Of a stretch of 64,000 bases of DNA, positions 21,444 through 32,790 are shown piece after piece (position 1 is the stretch's first letter; each line of letters starts with the position of its first letter). The stretch is from Liopterus haemorrhoidalis (lineage: Eukaryota > Arthropoda > Insecta > Coleoptera > Dytiscidae). The stretch covers positions 62,071,379 to 62,135,378 of the forward strand of contig OZ020615.1 of the NCBI GenBank assembly GCA_963971575.1, given 5' to 3'. The notes under the pieces are model-generated. The model made no database searches and was not told the origin of the DNA. It saw only the letters and a program-made list of their open reading frames with translations. Made by a program: the position numbers and the translations under genes.

Positions 21444-22375
21444 AATTGGTTTTAGACAAAGCAGGAGTTTTTTTAAAGAGACTCGTTTTCGTTTTTTTTT
21501 TTTTTTTCTTATTTATTTATTTTATATCCGCCTATTTCTGCAACGAGACTAATCGCCGATGCCAGGGGGCGCGCTCCTACACCTGGATGAGGGGTGAATA
21601 ATTGTGATAATGTGAGTAATTTTATAGGTTAGTCGTTCAAACAACGCAGTTCGTCATTTTGCGTCATAACTGCAATGGCAAACTTAGTGGCGAAAAAATA
21701 GCTAAATCGTTTTTTTTTCTTGTGACTAATAGACTAATATTGCCCTTCACTCTTTTACTTTACTAAAACATACCTTTTGAAGTCATATTTAGTATGTGTT
21801 CGATAGTCATTTTGAAGATTTACAATTTTAAAAGTATTTATTTAATATGGGGACATTTGTATTGGTCTCGCTAAATAAAACTGTGTTTACATTTGACATT
21901 TTATAATACGATCTGATGTGTTTTGATACTTGTGTTCACATATATCTAACTTATAGTAATTTTTAAAAACCTTTTTTATTTAGTTTGTTGTTTATTTAAT
22001 AGTTTTGTGTTTAGAAAATATATTTTCTTATAGATATCTTATAGATTTCCATTTTTATTGTGTGAAGTGCATAGTTTTTAGGTTAAATTCAATTTATTTC
22101 TATTTACTTTTCTTTGATCATATTTTTGGATCACATCAGCCCTTTTTAGGACTATTTTGTCTATTAGAATATTTTATTTGTTTATATTCTGTTCTTATTC
22201 TTATATTTTCATTTCATTTCGATACAAGTGACAGCGTACGAATATTACATTCGTTAAATGGATGCATGTAATCGTACTAAATATGACGTCACAAAAAACA
22301 TGTGACGTTTCCAGTGACGCAACTTCACTGATTCGCCGACTACCCTATAACATATTATTCTTGCCAGAATAATAT
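21444..22375 (+). other. Intron 5, unassigned
   Basis: No exon was recognised. The open frame at 22005-22271 is AT-rich, hydrophobic by composition and lacks any domain. Confidence 0.5.
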
Positions 22376-22462
22376 CACCACTGGGACTTGAATCCAACCT
22401 CACAATTACTACTGTTTCTAACAGTGAGAACTACGCGATTAAACAAGATCGGCCACTCCATT
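22376..22462 (-). repeat. tRNA-like SINE head fragment
   Basis: On the minus strand a B box-like GGTTGGATTCAAGTCCC and an upstream A box-like ATCGCGTAGTTCTCACTG occur at tRNA-like spacing. The sequence is degenerate and no body matching the other SINE copies follows. Confidence 0.45.
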
Positions 22463-22813
22463 GGCAAAATTGATATTAAAAAAGTTTTCAATTTGTATCC
22501 AATTTCTTGGATCACGCAGTATATTGTTTTCTTTTTTTTCAGTTAAATAGTTTTGTGTGAAAATTTTGTAATCAATGGTGTTAACCTTGCCCTTAAAATT
22601 ATATTTAACAATATTTAAATCCAGTTTTAAATCAACTCATATGTTTTAAAGATGTGTAAATGGGATGTAATACTAAATCTTTATTCCCTAATTAATCGTA
22701 GGGGTCCCAATCTTCAAATAAACATATAACCCCTCGGTAAATGACCGTGTTGTCTAAAAAAACTGCGTAAACTCTCATCAGCGACATCTAAATATAGCGA
22801 GTGTATCCTAGTT

Positions 22814-22951
22814 TATAAATACGGGACGAGTAGGAGTCGAGCTCAGTTCTATCATCGGGAGAAACGTGCCTGTGAGTGGAGAACACGTTGGTGCACCATG
22901 TGCGTGTGTGCGTGACTGATAAGGATAATTAGGATTACTGATAACGCAGAG
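22814..22951 (+). promoter_or_regulatory. Candidate internal promoter and untranslated first exon
   Basis: A TATAAATA box at 22814-22821 is followed by an arthropod initiator TCAGTT at 22843-22848. If the A at 22845 is +1, the TATA box starts at -31, the canonical distance. The presumed exon runs to a plausible donor GCAGAG|GTTAGT (22951). It has only a five-codon open frame at 22898. The patch is clearly richer in GC than its surroundings. It could drive a shorter isoform of the TSP1/TSPN gene from intron 5, but could also belong to an unrecognised retroelement. Confidence 0.5.
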
Positions 22952-23341
22952 GTTAGTTTTAGTGTTAGTCTGTTTATTACTAAAGTTTCAGTAAGGATGG
23001 TGAAATGATTACACTCATAACTTAAGAAAATGTCTTGGATTTAGAACCTTAACATACGAAGTGAGGTTGGAAAGTTCACTTAATGTAAATTAAATCGTCA
23101 AAATAATTTTGTTGTTATGCAAAATACGAATTAATAACTTTTCTTAATTACGTCAATCTTGCTAGAAATTTTGCGAGAAGATTACTTTGTCTATAGTTAA
23201 CCCTGTGGTGTTCTTCGTTAAAGTTATCACGTGATCTTTTTCTTTGGTTCTGATGAGGTTAGGTAGTATTCGTATTATCCAAGGCTGATAAGGTGTAATA
23301 ATTTAAATTATTATTAATACAGTGGTACCCCTTATAAGCCT
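22952..23341 (+). other. Intron 5, unassigned
   Basis: No exon. At 23322-23341 a GTGGTACCCCTTA word faces an inverted GAGGTACCCCTTA at 24068-24083, possibly the ends of an older element that hosts the two insertions listed next. Confidence 0.4.
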
Positions 23342-23349
23342 CTCGACAT

Positions 23350-23596
23350 CAGGGGCGCACACAAGGGGGGGTCCAAGGAGTCCGGACCCCCCTGTACTGT
23401 GAGAAGTGAGGCATTTTTTTTGCCCTTTACTTAAAATTTAGAAGGGAGGAACTTTTTTTTTTGCTCTTCACTTAAAATTTAGAATTAGGGACCTTTTTAT
23501 TTTGCTCTTCACTTGAAATTGATATTTTGCCCTGTGTTTATCAAAATTATGTATAATTGGACCCCCCCCCAAGCCAAAAATCTGTGTGCGCCCCTG
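23350..23596. mobile_element. hAT MITE with perfect 8-bp duplication
   Basis: Ends CAGGGGCGCACAC and GTGTGCGCCCCTG, flanked by CTCGACAT on both sides (23342-23349, 23597-23604). The interior holds about three repeats of a GCTCTTCACTTAAAATTTAG-like block between G and C runs. Confidence 0.92.
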
Positions 23597-23680
23597 CTCG
23601 ACATACGAACTTTTCGAGATAGAAACTTTTTTCATATCCCATTTTGACCTCTAGATACGAACTAGATATGCTTTTCTTAA

Positions 23681-24067
23681 CCGCTTAAGGACTACGCCCG
23701 AGTATGCTCGGGCGGCTATTATGTGCGAAAATTCCCACACCCGAGATAACTCGGGCAAGCTTTACCTACAGAAAAGATCATTCCCGAATGTACTCGGGCG
23801 AAAATAAATACGATTCATTCATTTTTATTTTTTAATTAATTCTTTGCATTAATAAAGCATAATTATTAATTATGATGAATAAAATGAATATTTTTTTATG
23901 AATTTCTTTTATTTCTCGACCCACACTATGCACCATAATATCAACTTTCAATCCCATTTTGGGCCCGAAATGGCTTTTATTAAGGATATATATGTTCAGT
24001 AAATAAAATTCATTCATAAAAACATTTTTTTTTCCATTTTTAAATTTTTTAATGATTACTGAAGGGG
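23681..24067. mobile_element. piggyBac-like MITE with three palindromic iterons
   Basis: Flanked by TTAA on both sides (23677-23680, 24068-24071). The ends CCGCTTAAGG and, inverted, CCCCTTCAGT are related. Near the left end, palindromes CCCGAGTATGCTCGGGC (23697), CCCGAGATAACTCGGGC (23740) and CCCGAATGTACTCGGGC (23783) are spaced exactly 43 bases apart. No transposase. Confidence 0.75.
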
Positions 24068-24099
24068 TTAAGGGGTACCTCTTATGATTTTGCTAGCTG

Positions 24100-25070
24100 A
24101 CTGTCATCGTTCTAGGTTATTTTCTCTTCAATTTTTTTTTAAATTTATTTATTATTTTGTATATAGAACAATTTTAAGGTGGGAAATCTAAAATATATAT
24201 AAGTACCCTGTCATGTATTTTTTTAAATTTAGATGGGCTCTGTTAGGCGCAAATAGCCTTTGTTGCTGTGCGCCAAAATTTTTAACTAACTAACTGTAAT
24301 TTTCTGTCGATTTTTTTGAATTTATTCCAAAACGGTAAACCGTAGCTTGTAATAGAGATTATTTTTGAGATCTACGACTCAAAATACATAAGTATACAAA
24401 TTTTGAAGTAAATCAGAGAGAGGAAATTTTTGGTGAGAAATCCAAAAAATCGTACCTCTTTCAATTTTTAGATTTTTAACCAATTTCGAAGGTTTTGTGT
24501 GACAATTCGTATTCATTGCAAAAGCTGGGTAATTAGAGTAAATTTAACAATATACTAAGATTTCAAAAATTCAAATAGCAGTTTTTTATATTTTATTGCT
24601 CTTAAGTTAGAATTTTTTTTAATTAAAAAGAAAATTGATAAATTAAAATTAAAATTTTGTTTGTTTGGAAGTTGCTTTTAAATAAGTTCTATGGGCCTTT
24701 CGGATCTCAGGATTTCAAAAATTTTAACCGCAAGTTTCTATCTTGTGTAAATGTTGAGGTCTTTCAAAAAGGAAATATTTACAAATTTTCAAAACTACTA
24801 AAGGATCAAAAAGACGTTAACAAAGGAGGGCCCTATTTTTTATCTAAGTAGAAAAAAGTCTGTAGATTTCAAAAATCCGCAGGTCTCTATATTTTAATGT
24901 TCTTAAGTTATGATTTTTTTAAAATAAAAAAAAAAAAAATGAAAAATTTAAAATTTTCCCCATTTTTTTGTTTTGTTTTTGTTTGGGTGTTGTTTTATAA
25001 TATGTACGAGGTCCTTTAGGACCTCGGGATTTCAAAAATTCCAACCACAGGTCTAAATACTTGAAAATTG
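24100..25070 (+). mobile_element. Old, diverged family D relative
   Basis: Repeated blocks of the type CTCGGGATTTCAAAAATTCC followed by CCACAGGTCT resemble the internal units of family D at 7.7-7.8 kb and 60.5-60.6 kb. It is too diverged to set borders. Confidence 0.45.
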
Positions 25071-26779
25071 CTTGTAGTTGATTAGCCACTTTTTATGTAA
25101 ATCTCCAGGTCTCACAAACATACAGCAGAACAGATTTATCATTCCTATTATGGTGATCAAATATTGTACAAAATTATTCAAATTTAATTGCAAATTTCTT
25201 TGTCTTTTTTTCTTGACTATGTCTATTGGCAAGGAAAGTTATTTTACATTTAATAATTTTACAAGCTTTTCTTTAGTTTCTCATGTTATAGTTCCAGTTT
25301 TGGCCGCTAGTGGTACGCACACAAGTCTTAAATTACTGTCATTTTTGACAGGATAATGATGTTATATATATATTATATGTTCGTGTTGACATTTCATATT
25401 TTATCGACTGCACTATTGCAATTTTAAGCGAAAGTATAAAAATATCAATAAAAAGTAAACCGTCATTTTGTAATAAGAGAAATCAGTGATTTAGTGATAT
25501 TTTTTAACATTTTTATGAAAGTCTGTATTATATGTTACCACTGGGATTGCACTTTTCATTTTAATACCACTTGAGATGAGAAAAAATTCACATCGAACAG
25601 CATTCTAATAATTTACAGTCCATTTTAAATAAGATTGCAATAGGTTGCGAATCCAGAATGTTTTATATACTGCAAATTCAGAATTGTGGATTCAAATTAA
25701 AAATATTTCACTATAAATTTAACGCAATTTTATATTTAAAATGATTTAAATATAAAAACTAATCTATTTTCAGATAAACATAGTCAAAGATTAGTTCAGC
25801 TATCATATATTTTTTAGTTAAATGTTGAGAGACAAGAGTAGAATTTACGGTCGTATATTATATGATTTGTTTAAAATATTATTTATCTCAAGTACATGGT
25901 CCAATGTTTACACAGATGTTGATATGCGACCATATATTTTCAGTGATATGGACTTCGTAGGTAATTAGAGTCAAAATAATTATTTGGGGTTATGAATTAT
26001 TGGGAATAGAAGAGTCTTTAAGATAAGTTAAGTTTTTGTTGTTACTTGGAGTGCTGATTATTTTTGCAACCGCAAAAAATGGGGTTCAGAGAAATTATTA
26101 ATTTTAAGAAAAGGTCTGGGAAAATCTTGAGAGAGACGAGTCGTAAGTAAACCATCACCGGAGTCGGAAGAATTTCTCAACCATTTTTAATTGAGAAACC
26201 CCGTAGTGTGTAGTGAACCAGAATTAGTCTGGAAGTGTTGAGGACTGTTTTGATTAATTGAACGAACCTCGATAACGGGTTAAACACTGTGTTGTGAGGT
26301 GTTTAACGGCTTGGGCAATTTATATTTAAATATTTTAAAAAATCCTTTGAGTATTATTTAGAATACCAGCTCCAGATCTGTGCGATAACCGCAAAAAATG
26401 TGTCCAAAAATGTTGTTAGTGACTAGATATAGTGTTTCCAAAATGAAATGGCCACTCTCACTTACTGATTCCAATAATGACTGACAGTTTAACCTGTATA
26501 CCTCAGTATACCTGCTGAGTTTATGGTTCTGTTAATAATAATTATTTAAATAAAAGTGATTTCTTATATGCTATTTAGAATGAACTGTATATACTCACAT
26601 GACATTCCTTCACATTTTTATCAGGCTTAGGCTGGCTATATTTGAATTATAAATATAGGCATGTTTAAAAATCGTTTTGTTTTCAAGTCTTTATACTCTA
26701 TATTAAATACTATAATTACTATAATTAAATACGACAAAATTATTTACATTATGAATAAGGTTCACATTTCTAAATTTCA
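25071..26779 (+). other. Intron 5, unassigned
   Basis: About 1.7 kb of AT-rich sequence in which I recognise no exon, RNA gene or repeat. Confidence 0.5.
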
Positions 26780-26936
26780 AGTGATGATCTAAAAAAAAAA
26801 GTCCTCACTTCTAAAATACAAGTGACAACCTAAAAAAAAGGTCCTCATCTCCATTTTTAAAATTTTCTATTGTGTTTTTATTTTTATTTCCTTCATTCTT
26901 GGGGGGGGGGCAGCCCACTGGGTGCGCCACTGCTTA
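26780..26936. mobile_element. hAT MITE right end, partial
   Basis: Internal AAGTCCTCACTTCTAAAATA-type repeats, a run of G, and the terminus GGTGCGCCACTG match the hAT MITEs at 23350 and 62587. The left border was not found. Confidence 0.55.
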
Positions 26937-26994
26937 GGATTACTGCCATAAACCCATTACAGCATTGTAAAGCTTCTTAACAAGAGTGGCCATT

Positions 26995-27050
26995 TAATTT
27001 TGGAAATACTATACCTACGAAATTCTGAGCTGTGTAAAAATTCACACTTC
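26995..27050 (+). mobile_element. Family A terminus fragment
   Basis: TATACCTACGAAATTCTGAG then GTGTAAAAATTCACAC: the subterminal repeat and hairpin of family A without the rest of the element. Confidence 0.6.
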
Positions 27051-27691
27051 AAATAAATTTTTTATCCAACATATTTTTAATTATGAAGTTTATTCATATA
27101 TTTTTTTTATGAAGAATGCGCTATAATTAAACTGTATTACTCACTAGACGGCGTGTTTCTGATGACGTGGATAATATATTAAGGTTAATTTCGTTCTTCT
27201 GAACGCGGGGCTCCTGTAAGGCATCTAATATTTATCAAAAAGAACCACTGCCTAAGGGCTTTCACTCACCTTTTAATATTTCACAAGGGTCATGTCACAA
27301 ATTATTCAATGGAGAACTTATTTTTCACAAAAGTTTAAATTTTTCAAATTAAAAATTTATTAAAAGAGAATGGAAAATAAAAAATCTTTTGTAAATCACA
27401 ATGAAAAATAATAATAGGAAAAAAGAATCAAAATATTGTTTCAATATTCAGTATCATTTTTGATCTTTTGTACAATATTAAATACCAAATTTGTTCTCTC
27501 ATTATTTTTGTTGGGATTGTTTTTTGAAAACTATAGTTATTTACATTGCTAGATGCTTAAGTGAATTTTTTTGGGCCGAGTTGTTTTAAGGGCAGAAACC
27601 CGTAAAGCCTCCGAGGACATAAAAATAATTACGCATCATACAATTCATTATATTTTTTATGCTATCATATTTATATTTATTTAATTTTCAA
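27051..27691 (+). other. Intron 5, unassigned
   Basis: AT-rich, no recognised feature. Confidence 0.5.
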
Positions 27692-28642
27692 TATGGGAAA
27701 CTTCCTAAGCGCCCTGACATCTGGTGGCAAATTTACGGAAGATACGAAAGTGACATGGTTTTGTTTTGTTCAATAGACAAATACGTGTTTTTTTGTTGTT
27801 TGTGTTTTATTTTTGTGAATCATGGAAAAAAACAATCAATTTTGTTGTGTGCCGCAATGTAAATTGTGAATAAGCAGCATTCAGAGCTCTTTGAATTAAC
27901 ACGTTGTGTTGCTATGGATTGTTTTAACGAGGGCAATTGATATGATCGGACAAGCTCGTACTATATCGCTCAACAGTAGTATAGCAACGACAAAGTACGA
28001 GCATGTCCGATCATACCAATTGACCTCGTTAAAACAATCCATAGCAACACAACGTGTTAATTCAAAGAGCTCTGAATGCAGCTTTAAACATTCCATAATT
28101 TACCTAAATCGAAAAATATATCAATTGATACGACGTTTGGAGGCAGAGAGAAAGTGGATTGTAGGTTTTTATGAACTCAAAAACTAAAAATGGGCAAAAA
28201 TCCAAGCCCATGCATGCACGTTTGTTCATTGCATTTTATGGAAAGTGATTTTTTACGTCCAAGAAAAGACTGAAAAAAGCACTTACCCCACCCAAAATTT
28301 GCCTAAATCATCAGTTGATATATTAAAATGCCCTTCTACTTTTTCAGGCAGAGATATTCATTTTTACTAATATATTTACCATATTTTTGTTGCTATTATA
28401 TTGACTGACAGTCAAAAAGAATTAAAAATACAATGAAAAACTTGAAATTTCTTTAGAATAGTATATTATTACATATCTTGTAAATCGTAGATTACCTTTA
28501 AATAAAAAAAAAAGCTAAGAAAACAGGAAAAATACAACTGGTGTTCATTTTCACCATGTAAACAAATACACGAGTAAATGTTACTTTCGAGTGTTCCAGC
28601 TTTGCCGCATATGGCGCTGCGATCTTAAAAAGTTTCCCCTAT
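27692..28642 (+). mobile_element. THAP-domain (P-element-like) relic
   Basis: Imperfect inverted ends (GGGAAACTTCCTAAGCGCC at the left; GGGGAAACTTTTTAAGATCG inverted at the right) enclose a broken reading frame. It begins MEKNNQFCCVPQCKL at 27822 and, after a foldback insertion and frame changes, continues with VCSLHFMESDFLRPRKD near 28217-28267. C-x-x-x-C...C-x-x-H with the final D-F is the C2CH THAP zinc finger used by P-type transposases and their domesticated relatives. The insertion falls inside the finger. No catalytic region was recognised. Confidence 0.65.
27873..28086. mobile_element. Foldback element inside the THAP relic
   Basis: Arms 27873-27965 and about 27990-28086 are near-perfect inverse complements (for example AACACGTTGTGTTGCTATGG against its complement). 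Only a short loop separates them, so it is essentially all terminal inverted repeat. Confidence 0.88.
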
Positions 28643-29061
28643 TAAATGAAATATGAATGTCAATCAATGTGAATTTCATAAGTAAAGCAACTAAAAACAA
28701 AAAATAACAACGTATAAATAAATGTGTTATATTGTTTTTATTTTTCACTTCGCTTATTTGCTTATAATTCCTTGGATAATTTAAACATATTCATAACATC
28801 GAGCGTAGTCAGTGGGCGTAATGAATCCATAATGCCAGCTCATTAGATCATTATGCCCTCAAAAAAATTGTTTCGTTTTTAAAAAATATAAATATATATT
28901 TGGTCCATAACGAAGTAGGAGAGTAAATTTAAGACTAAAATAAAGAAATCAATAACCTTACATATCTAAATATGTGAAAAATGTTTAACTTACCAATTCT
29001 TAAAAATACGCCAACAGTACAGTCTCATTTCCAGCCGGCATCTTATTTTTTGATTGCCATA
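28643..29061 (+). other. Intron 5, unassigned
   Basis: AT-rich; nothing recognised. Confidence 0.5.
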
Positions 29062-29069
29062 GTCTAAAG

Positions 29070-29280
29070 CAGCGGGTCTTAACCGGGGGGGGGGTCCTGA
29101 AATTAAAAGAAAAAATTTAATTTTTACCAGTTTTTGCTTTTAAAATTACAATAAATATAATTATTAAACAATAAATTTTTAAGAACATTTAAAATCTTAT
29201 TTCAAAAATTTTCTTGGGGGCCTAGAAAATTTTTTAGGCTAGACCACCCGTCTCGTGTATAAAAAGGTTAAAAACCGCTG
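29070..29280. mobile_element. hAT MITE with perfect 8-bp duplication
   Basis: Ends CAGCGGGTCTTAACC and GGTTAAAAACCGCTG; flanks GTCTAAAG on both sides (29062-29069, 29281-29288). A run of G follows the left end. Confidence 0.92.
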
Positions 29281-29288
29281 GTCTAAAG

Positions 29289-30238
29289 GTTTCATATTTA
29301 TGTTTTGATTTAGTTGACAACAAACTTTTTGTTGCTTTTTGTGCATTTATGTTGATATATTCGGGCGATTCTTGCATATTTATTTTAACATCAATTCTGA
29401 CAATTAAACGATTAAATAAAATCATTTGTTTTTTGTCTATAAATACTTGCCGACTTTACTGAAAATGTTATATTGGCATATTTTTAAGAGCGATCTACAA
29501 TTTTAAAGTCACCAGCAAGTCTAAGATGTGAATATTCAATGCTGAAATTGATAATTTCAATAAATATATATCACGGTATTTCAAAATTTAAGCGGCTGAA
29601 TTCGTTTCTCAAAAGAAAGAACGATAGATACGAACCTAAAAAAACTAAATATTTACAAAAGATGTCAATCTAATTGAAAATAGAGATGATCTAACTATCA
29701 AATTTTTTAAATTAATTCAAAAGAAAATAATTCATCAATTAATATATCAAATCGTTCAAAATGTACAATTACTTTTAATATAAATAAATAAATTGTTGTT
29801 TAATATTCTGTTTACCCTTCAAAATGACGTTTGTCCTGGTCGCGTAAGTGTTACGCGCTTCGACTTCAATCATAGATCTAAAATATTCATTTACGTTTAC
29901 ATACGCGTTGCTTGAGTTATTTACAGAGTAGTATAAAAATAAATATTATTTCTGCTCTTTAGGCACTTGTTAAATTTACACGAATCTTACAAGTTATTAA
30001 AATATGATCTGAAATTATTGGATTATAATCAAAACATTCAAACTATCGCGACAATAATAAAGTATGTTCACATGGACTATATTTGTTAAATCATTGTTTA
30101 GATATATGCATATAATAAATGATATAGTTAGTCTATATAAGATAAGATGTATGAATTTTTAATAAATATATGTTATTTGCCTTTATTTCATTGATTTCTT
30201 CCTCTCCTGACAGGCTAAAAATTAATCAACCTTCGTTA
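29289..30238 (+). other. Intron 5, unassigned
   Basis: Nearly 1 kb of AT-rich sequence with no recognised exon or element. Confidence 0.5.
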
Positions 30239-30242
30239 TTTA

Positions 30243-30496
30243 GGCCCGGTCTTTCCACGTTCAAGTAAACCCCTAGGTAACTATGACAGATAAGGTTATC
30301 TGGAACTTCATCTGCTGAACAAATGTCAATACCAATTAGTGAATTCAATACGTCAGTCTCATAATCCGTTAGATAACTATCCGATAGATACATTTGTATT
30401 GAAAGACGGGATAACATTTATTCACAGAAAGTATCACATAACCTTATCTGTCAGATAGTTACCTAGAGGATTACCTCAGGGTAGAAAAACTGGGCC
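30243..30496. mobile_element. TTAA foldback MITE, copy 1 (oldest)
   Basis: Same element as 45728-45986 and 46515-46773: GGCCCGGTCTTTCCAC at the left, GGGCC|TTAA at the right, with a conserved core TCCGTTAGATAACTATCCGA. It is more diverged than the other two, and the left flank is TTTA instead of TTAA. Confidence 0.85.
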
Positions 30497-30807
30497 TTAA
30501 ACATGTAAATAAAATCGATTTATAATAAATTATTTGTAGTTGAAAATAATTTCCAACGCTTAAGTGGCGCATAGGGCGGATTAGGTAAGTTTTATGTTTC
30601 TTGGCGTCCAGTATTATTTGAAAACCACGTTGTATGCGTGACATTTCTACCGGTATTATTATCTCTGTATAAATAGGTTTACCGTTAGCCTTATACTCAA
30701 AACCCCTATACCGTCATTCATGTGTCTGGTGTTTTGTTCAGGGGTTGGGAATCTTTCTGAAACAAAGAGTCGTTCCAACAAAAAACTCAGAAAACAAAAT
30801 TTAAGGA

Positions 30808-30960
30808 GGCGCGACCTGCATAGCGTAGTGGCAACACACGTGCTCTGCGTTGCTAAGGTCTCGGGTTCGAAACCTGTTCAGGCCTGGAATTTTCGAAAAA
30901 TTAAAAATTGTCCTGGCTAATTGCCATAGTAGCAAAGGCCATAAAAACTAAAAAAAAGGA
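30808..30960 (+). mobile_element. tRNA-derived SINE, copy 2
   Basis: The head carries TAGCGTAGTGGCAACACACG (A box) and GGGTTCGAAACCTG (B box). The body ends CTGGCTAATTGCCATAGTAG then CAAAGGCC and an A-rich tail. Same family as 60-215 and 47205-47358. Confidence 0.88.
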
Positions 30961-31303
30961 GGCGCAACTTCATCGAGTTATCCTGGTGTTCGAAATATTT
31001 TCAAAAAGTTGAAACTTAAAGTAAATTTATAATTATTGCATTATTGACAAAGACACTATCGATAGACATAAGAATCGAAAGACTGTGATATTTGCCCGGT
31101 TATTTTGTTGTTAGTGTGTTGAATAAATATCAAAACATTTTTTATAAGTTTTTATTTTAAACAAAAAGCATGTATACTTTATTATTTTTTTATTTGTCAG
31201 TTAAATTTGTCAGTTTTTCAAGTTAAAAAGTAAGTATCTACGTGGAAATTTACAAAAATAATAATTCCATTTAGTTCCGCTTAAATGCCTAGAATAGCCT
31301 ATA
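30961..31303 (+). other. Intron 5, unassigned
   Basis: No exon. The last 60 bases resemble dispersed repeat G (TTTAGTTCCGCTTAAAT). Confidence 0.45.
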
Positions 31304-31311
31304 GTCTAAGA

Positions 31312-31883
31312 CAGCGGTTCTTAAACTGGGATCCGCTGACCCTTGGGGGTCCGCCGACATATGGACATTACTTGGGGGTCCGAATTTTGACATAAACTTT
31401 ACATCCCCCAACTTTTCATGGTCAAGACTTTTTGTATTTCTTGTTATATAACTAGTTATTAACATAACTAAACAATAATTAGTAAAAATTTAATTATTTT
31501 TATTCAACTGCAAATTATTTACAGAAAACATATTATAAAAAGATCTATTTTGACCAATATTTGACCAAAAAATGTTTGTATGAGTTTAACGTATTATAGT
31601 TTATAACTTTTTTAATTCTTTTTACTATTTTTTTTATTCATTTTATGTTTTTTATTCTATATGCTAATAAAAATGTTCATCTGTATAAATGCACAAGACC
31701 ATTTATTAAAATAACCAGCAATATATTTTTATCAATATTTATTATAATGTAGTGCCTATGAGATTACTGAGCCAGAAATTAAGAAGTCTCAAGAACGACG
31801 TAAAATGCCTAGGGTTAGGATAAGGTCCGCAAAAAAGTTGTTCAAGAGGCGGTCCTCGGACTGCATAATTTTAAGAACCCCTG
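31312..31883. mobile_element. Non-autonomous hAT element with perfect 8-bp duplication
   Basis: Ends CAGCGGTTCTTAAACTGGG and TTTTAAGAACCCCTG; flanks GTCTAAGA on both sides (31304-31311, 31884-31891). Terminal GC-richer blocks with GGGGGTCCG and an AT-rich core; no transposase. Confidence 0.92.
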
Positions 31884-31891
31884 GTCTAAGA

Positions 31892-32519
31892 CATGCCTTC
31901 ATAAAAATTAAAAAGACAACTAGAATTTTTCTTTTTAATGAACATAAATTATTATTAGTAACATTTCTCTTAATACTAATTGTAAAAAATTGTAGAAAAG
32001 TGTAAGAAAATCTATCATTTTATATTTTATATTCAAAAGAACAGCTTTTTTCTAAGAACCTCATGAAGGGCTCTAAAGAAGGCTTTCATAATCGTTAGGA
32101 GTTCCACGAATTTTATTATTTCAAGAGTTATTTGTGGGTAAAAACTTGAAGTAGGTAACATAACCTCCTTTGCCCTATTCCACATAATGTTCCTTTTTAA
32201 AAATAATATAAATCCTAAATGCTTTGGCTACTACTGCTCATAGCAACAGCGTCCTAAAATGTCCAAAATAAAACAAGTACTTCTAAGTATAGTCTACACA
32301 AAATAAGTTGGCAGTTAATGTTTGTAATAATATATTAGTCCCAGAGTTTTGTTTGCTTTATAAACACATAAATTAATAATGAATTATTAAGAATGTCAAA
32401 GTTTCTCTCTTTCTGTCGCGTTAGTTGATCAGTCATATTGACTTTTGCTCATACAAATACTCCCCTTACTCTAATAAATATCAGGCAACTTATATCCAAT
32501 AATATCCATTAGGTATTGT
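31892..32519 (+). other. Intron 5, unassigned
   Basis: No feature recognised. Confidence 0.5.
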
Positions 32520-32580
32520 TACAGTAGAATATGAGTTCAAAAAGAAATTACATAAGGGTTGGATATGGAAAAATAAAATA
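32520..32580 (-). mobile_element. Family B terminus fragment
   Basis: ATAAGGGTTGGATATGGAAA matches the 5' end region of family B at about 35380-35405. Confidence 0.55.
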
Positions 32581-32790
32581 ATCTACTGCAAGCTTTATAT
32601 AATTGACTAACGTTTAGGCACAGCCTTTGTAATCATTAAAATTAGAAATTATAATATTTTGATTTCACAGATACAGAAAAATAAACATAAAAAAACTAAA
32701 AAAGCTGTTCAAAATGACCACCGTTTTCGTGCAGACACAAATTTACTAGTCTTTTCATACTATTAAAAGCATTTATAAGAATTTTAGGAG

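Noticed and set aside
22005..22271. Open frame of 88 codons, hydrophobic
   Set aside because: AT-rich composition gives Phe, Leu and Tyr codons by chance; no splice sites or domain.
25071..26779. Hidden collagen (Gly-X-Y) exons in intron 5 or 6
   Set aside because: I looked for regular GGN every nine bases near splice sites and saw none anywhere in the window.
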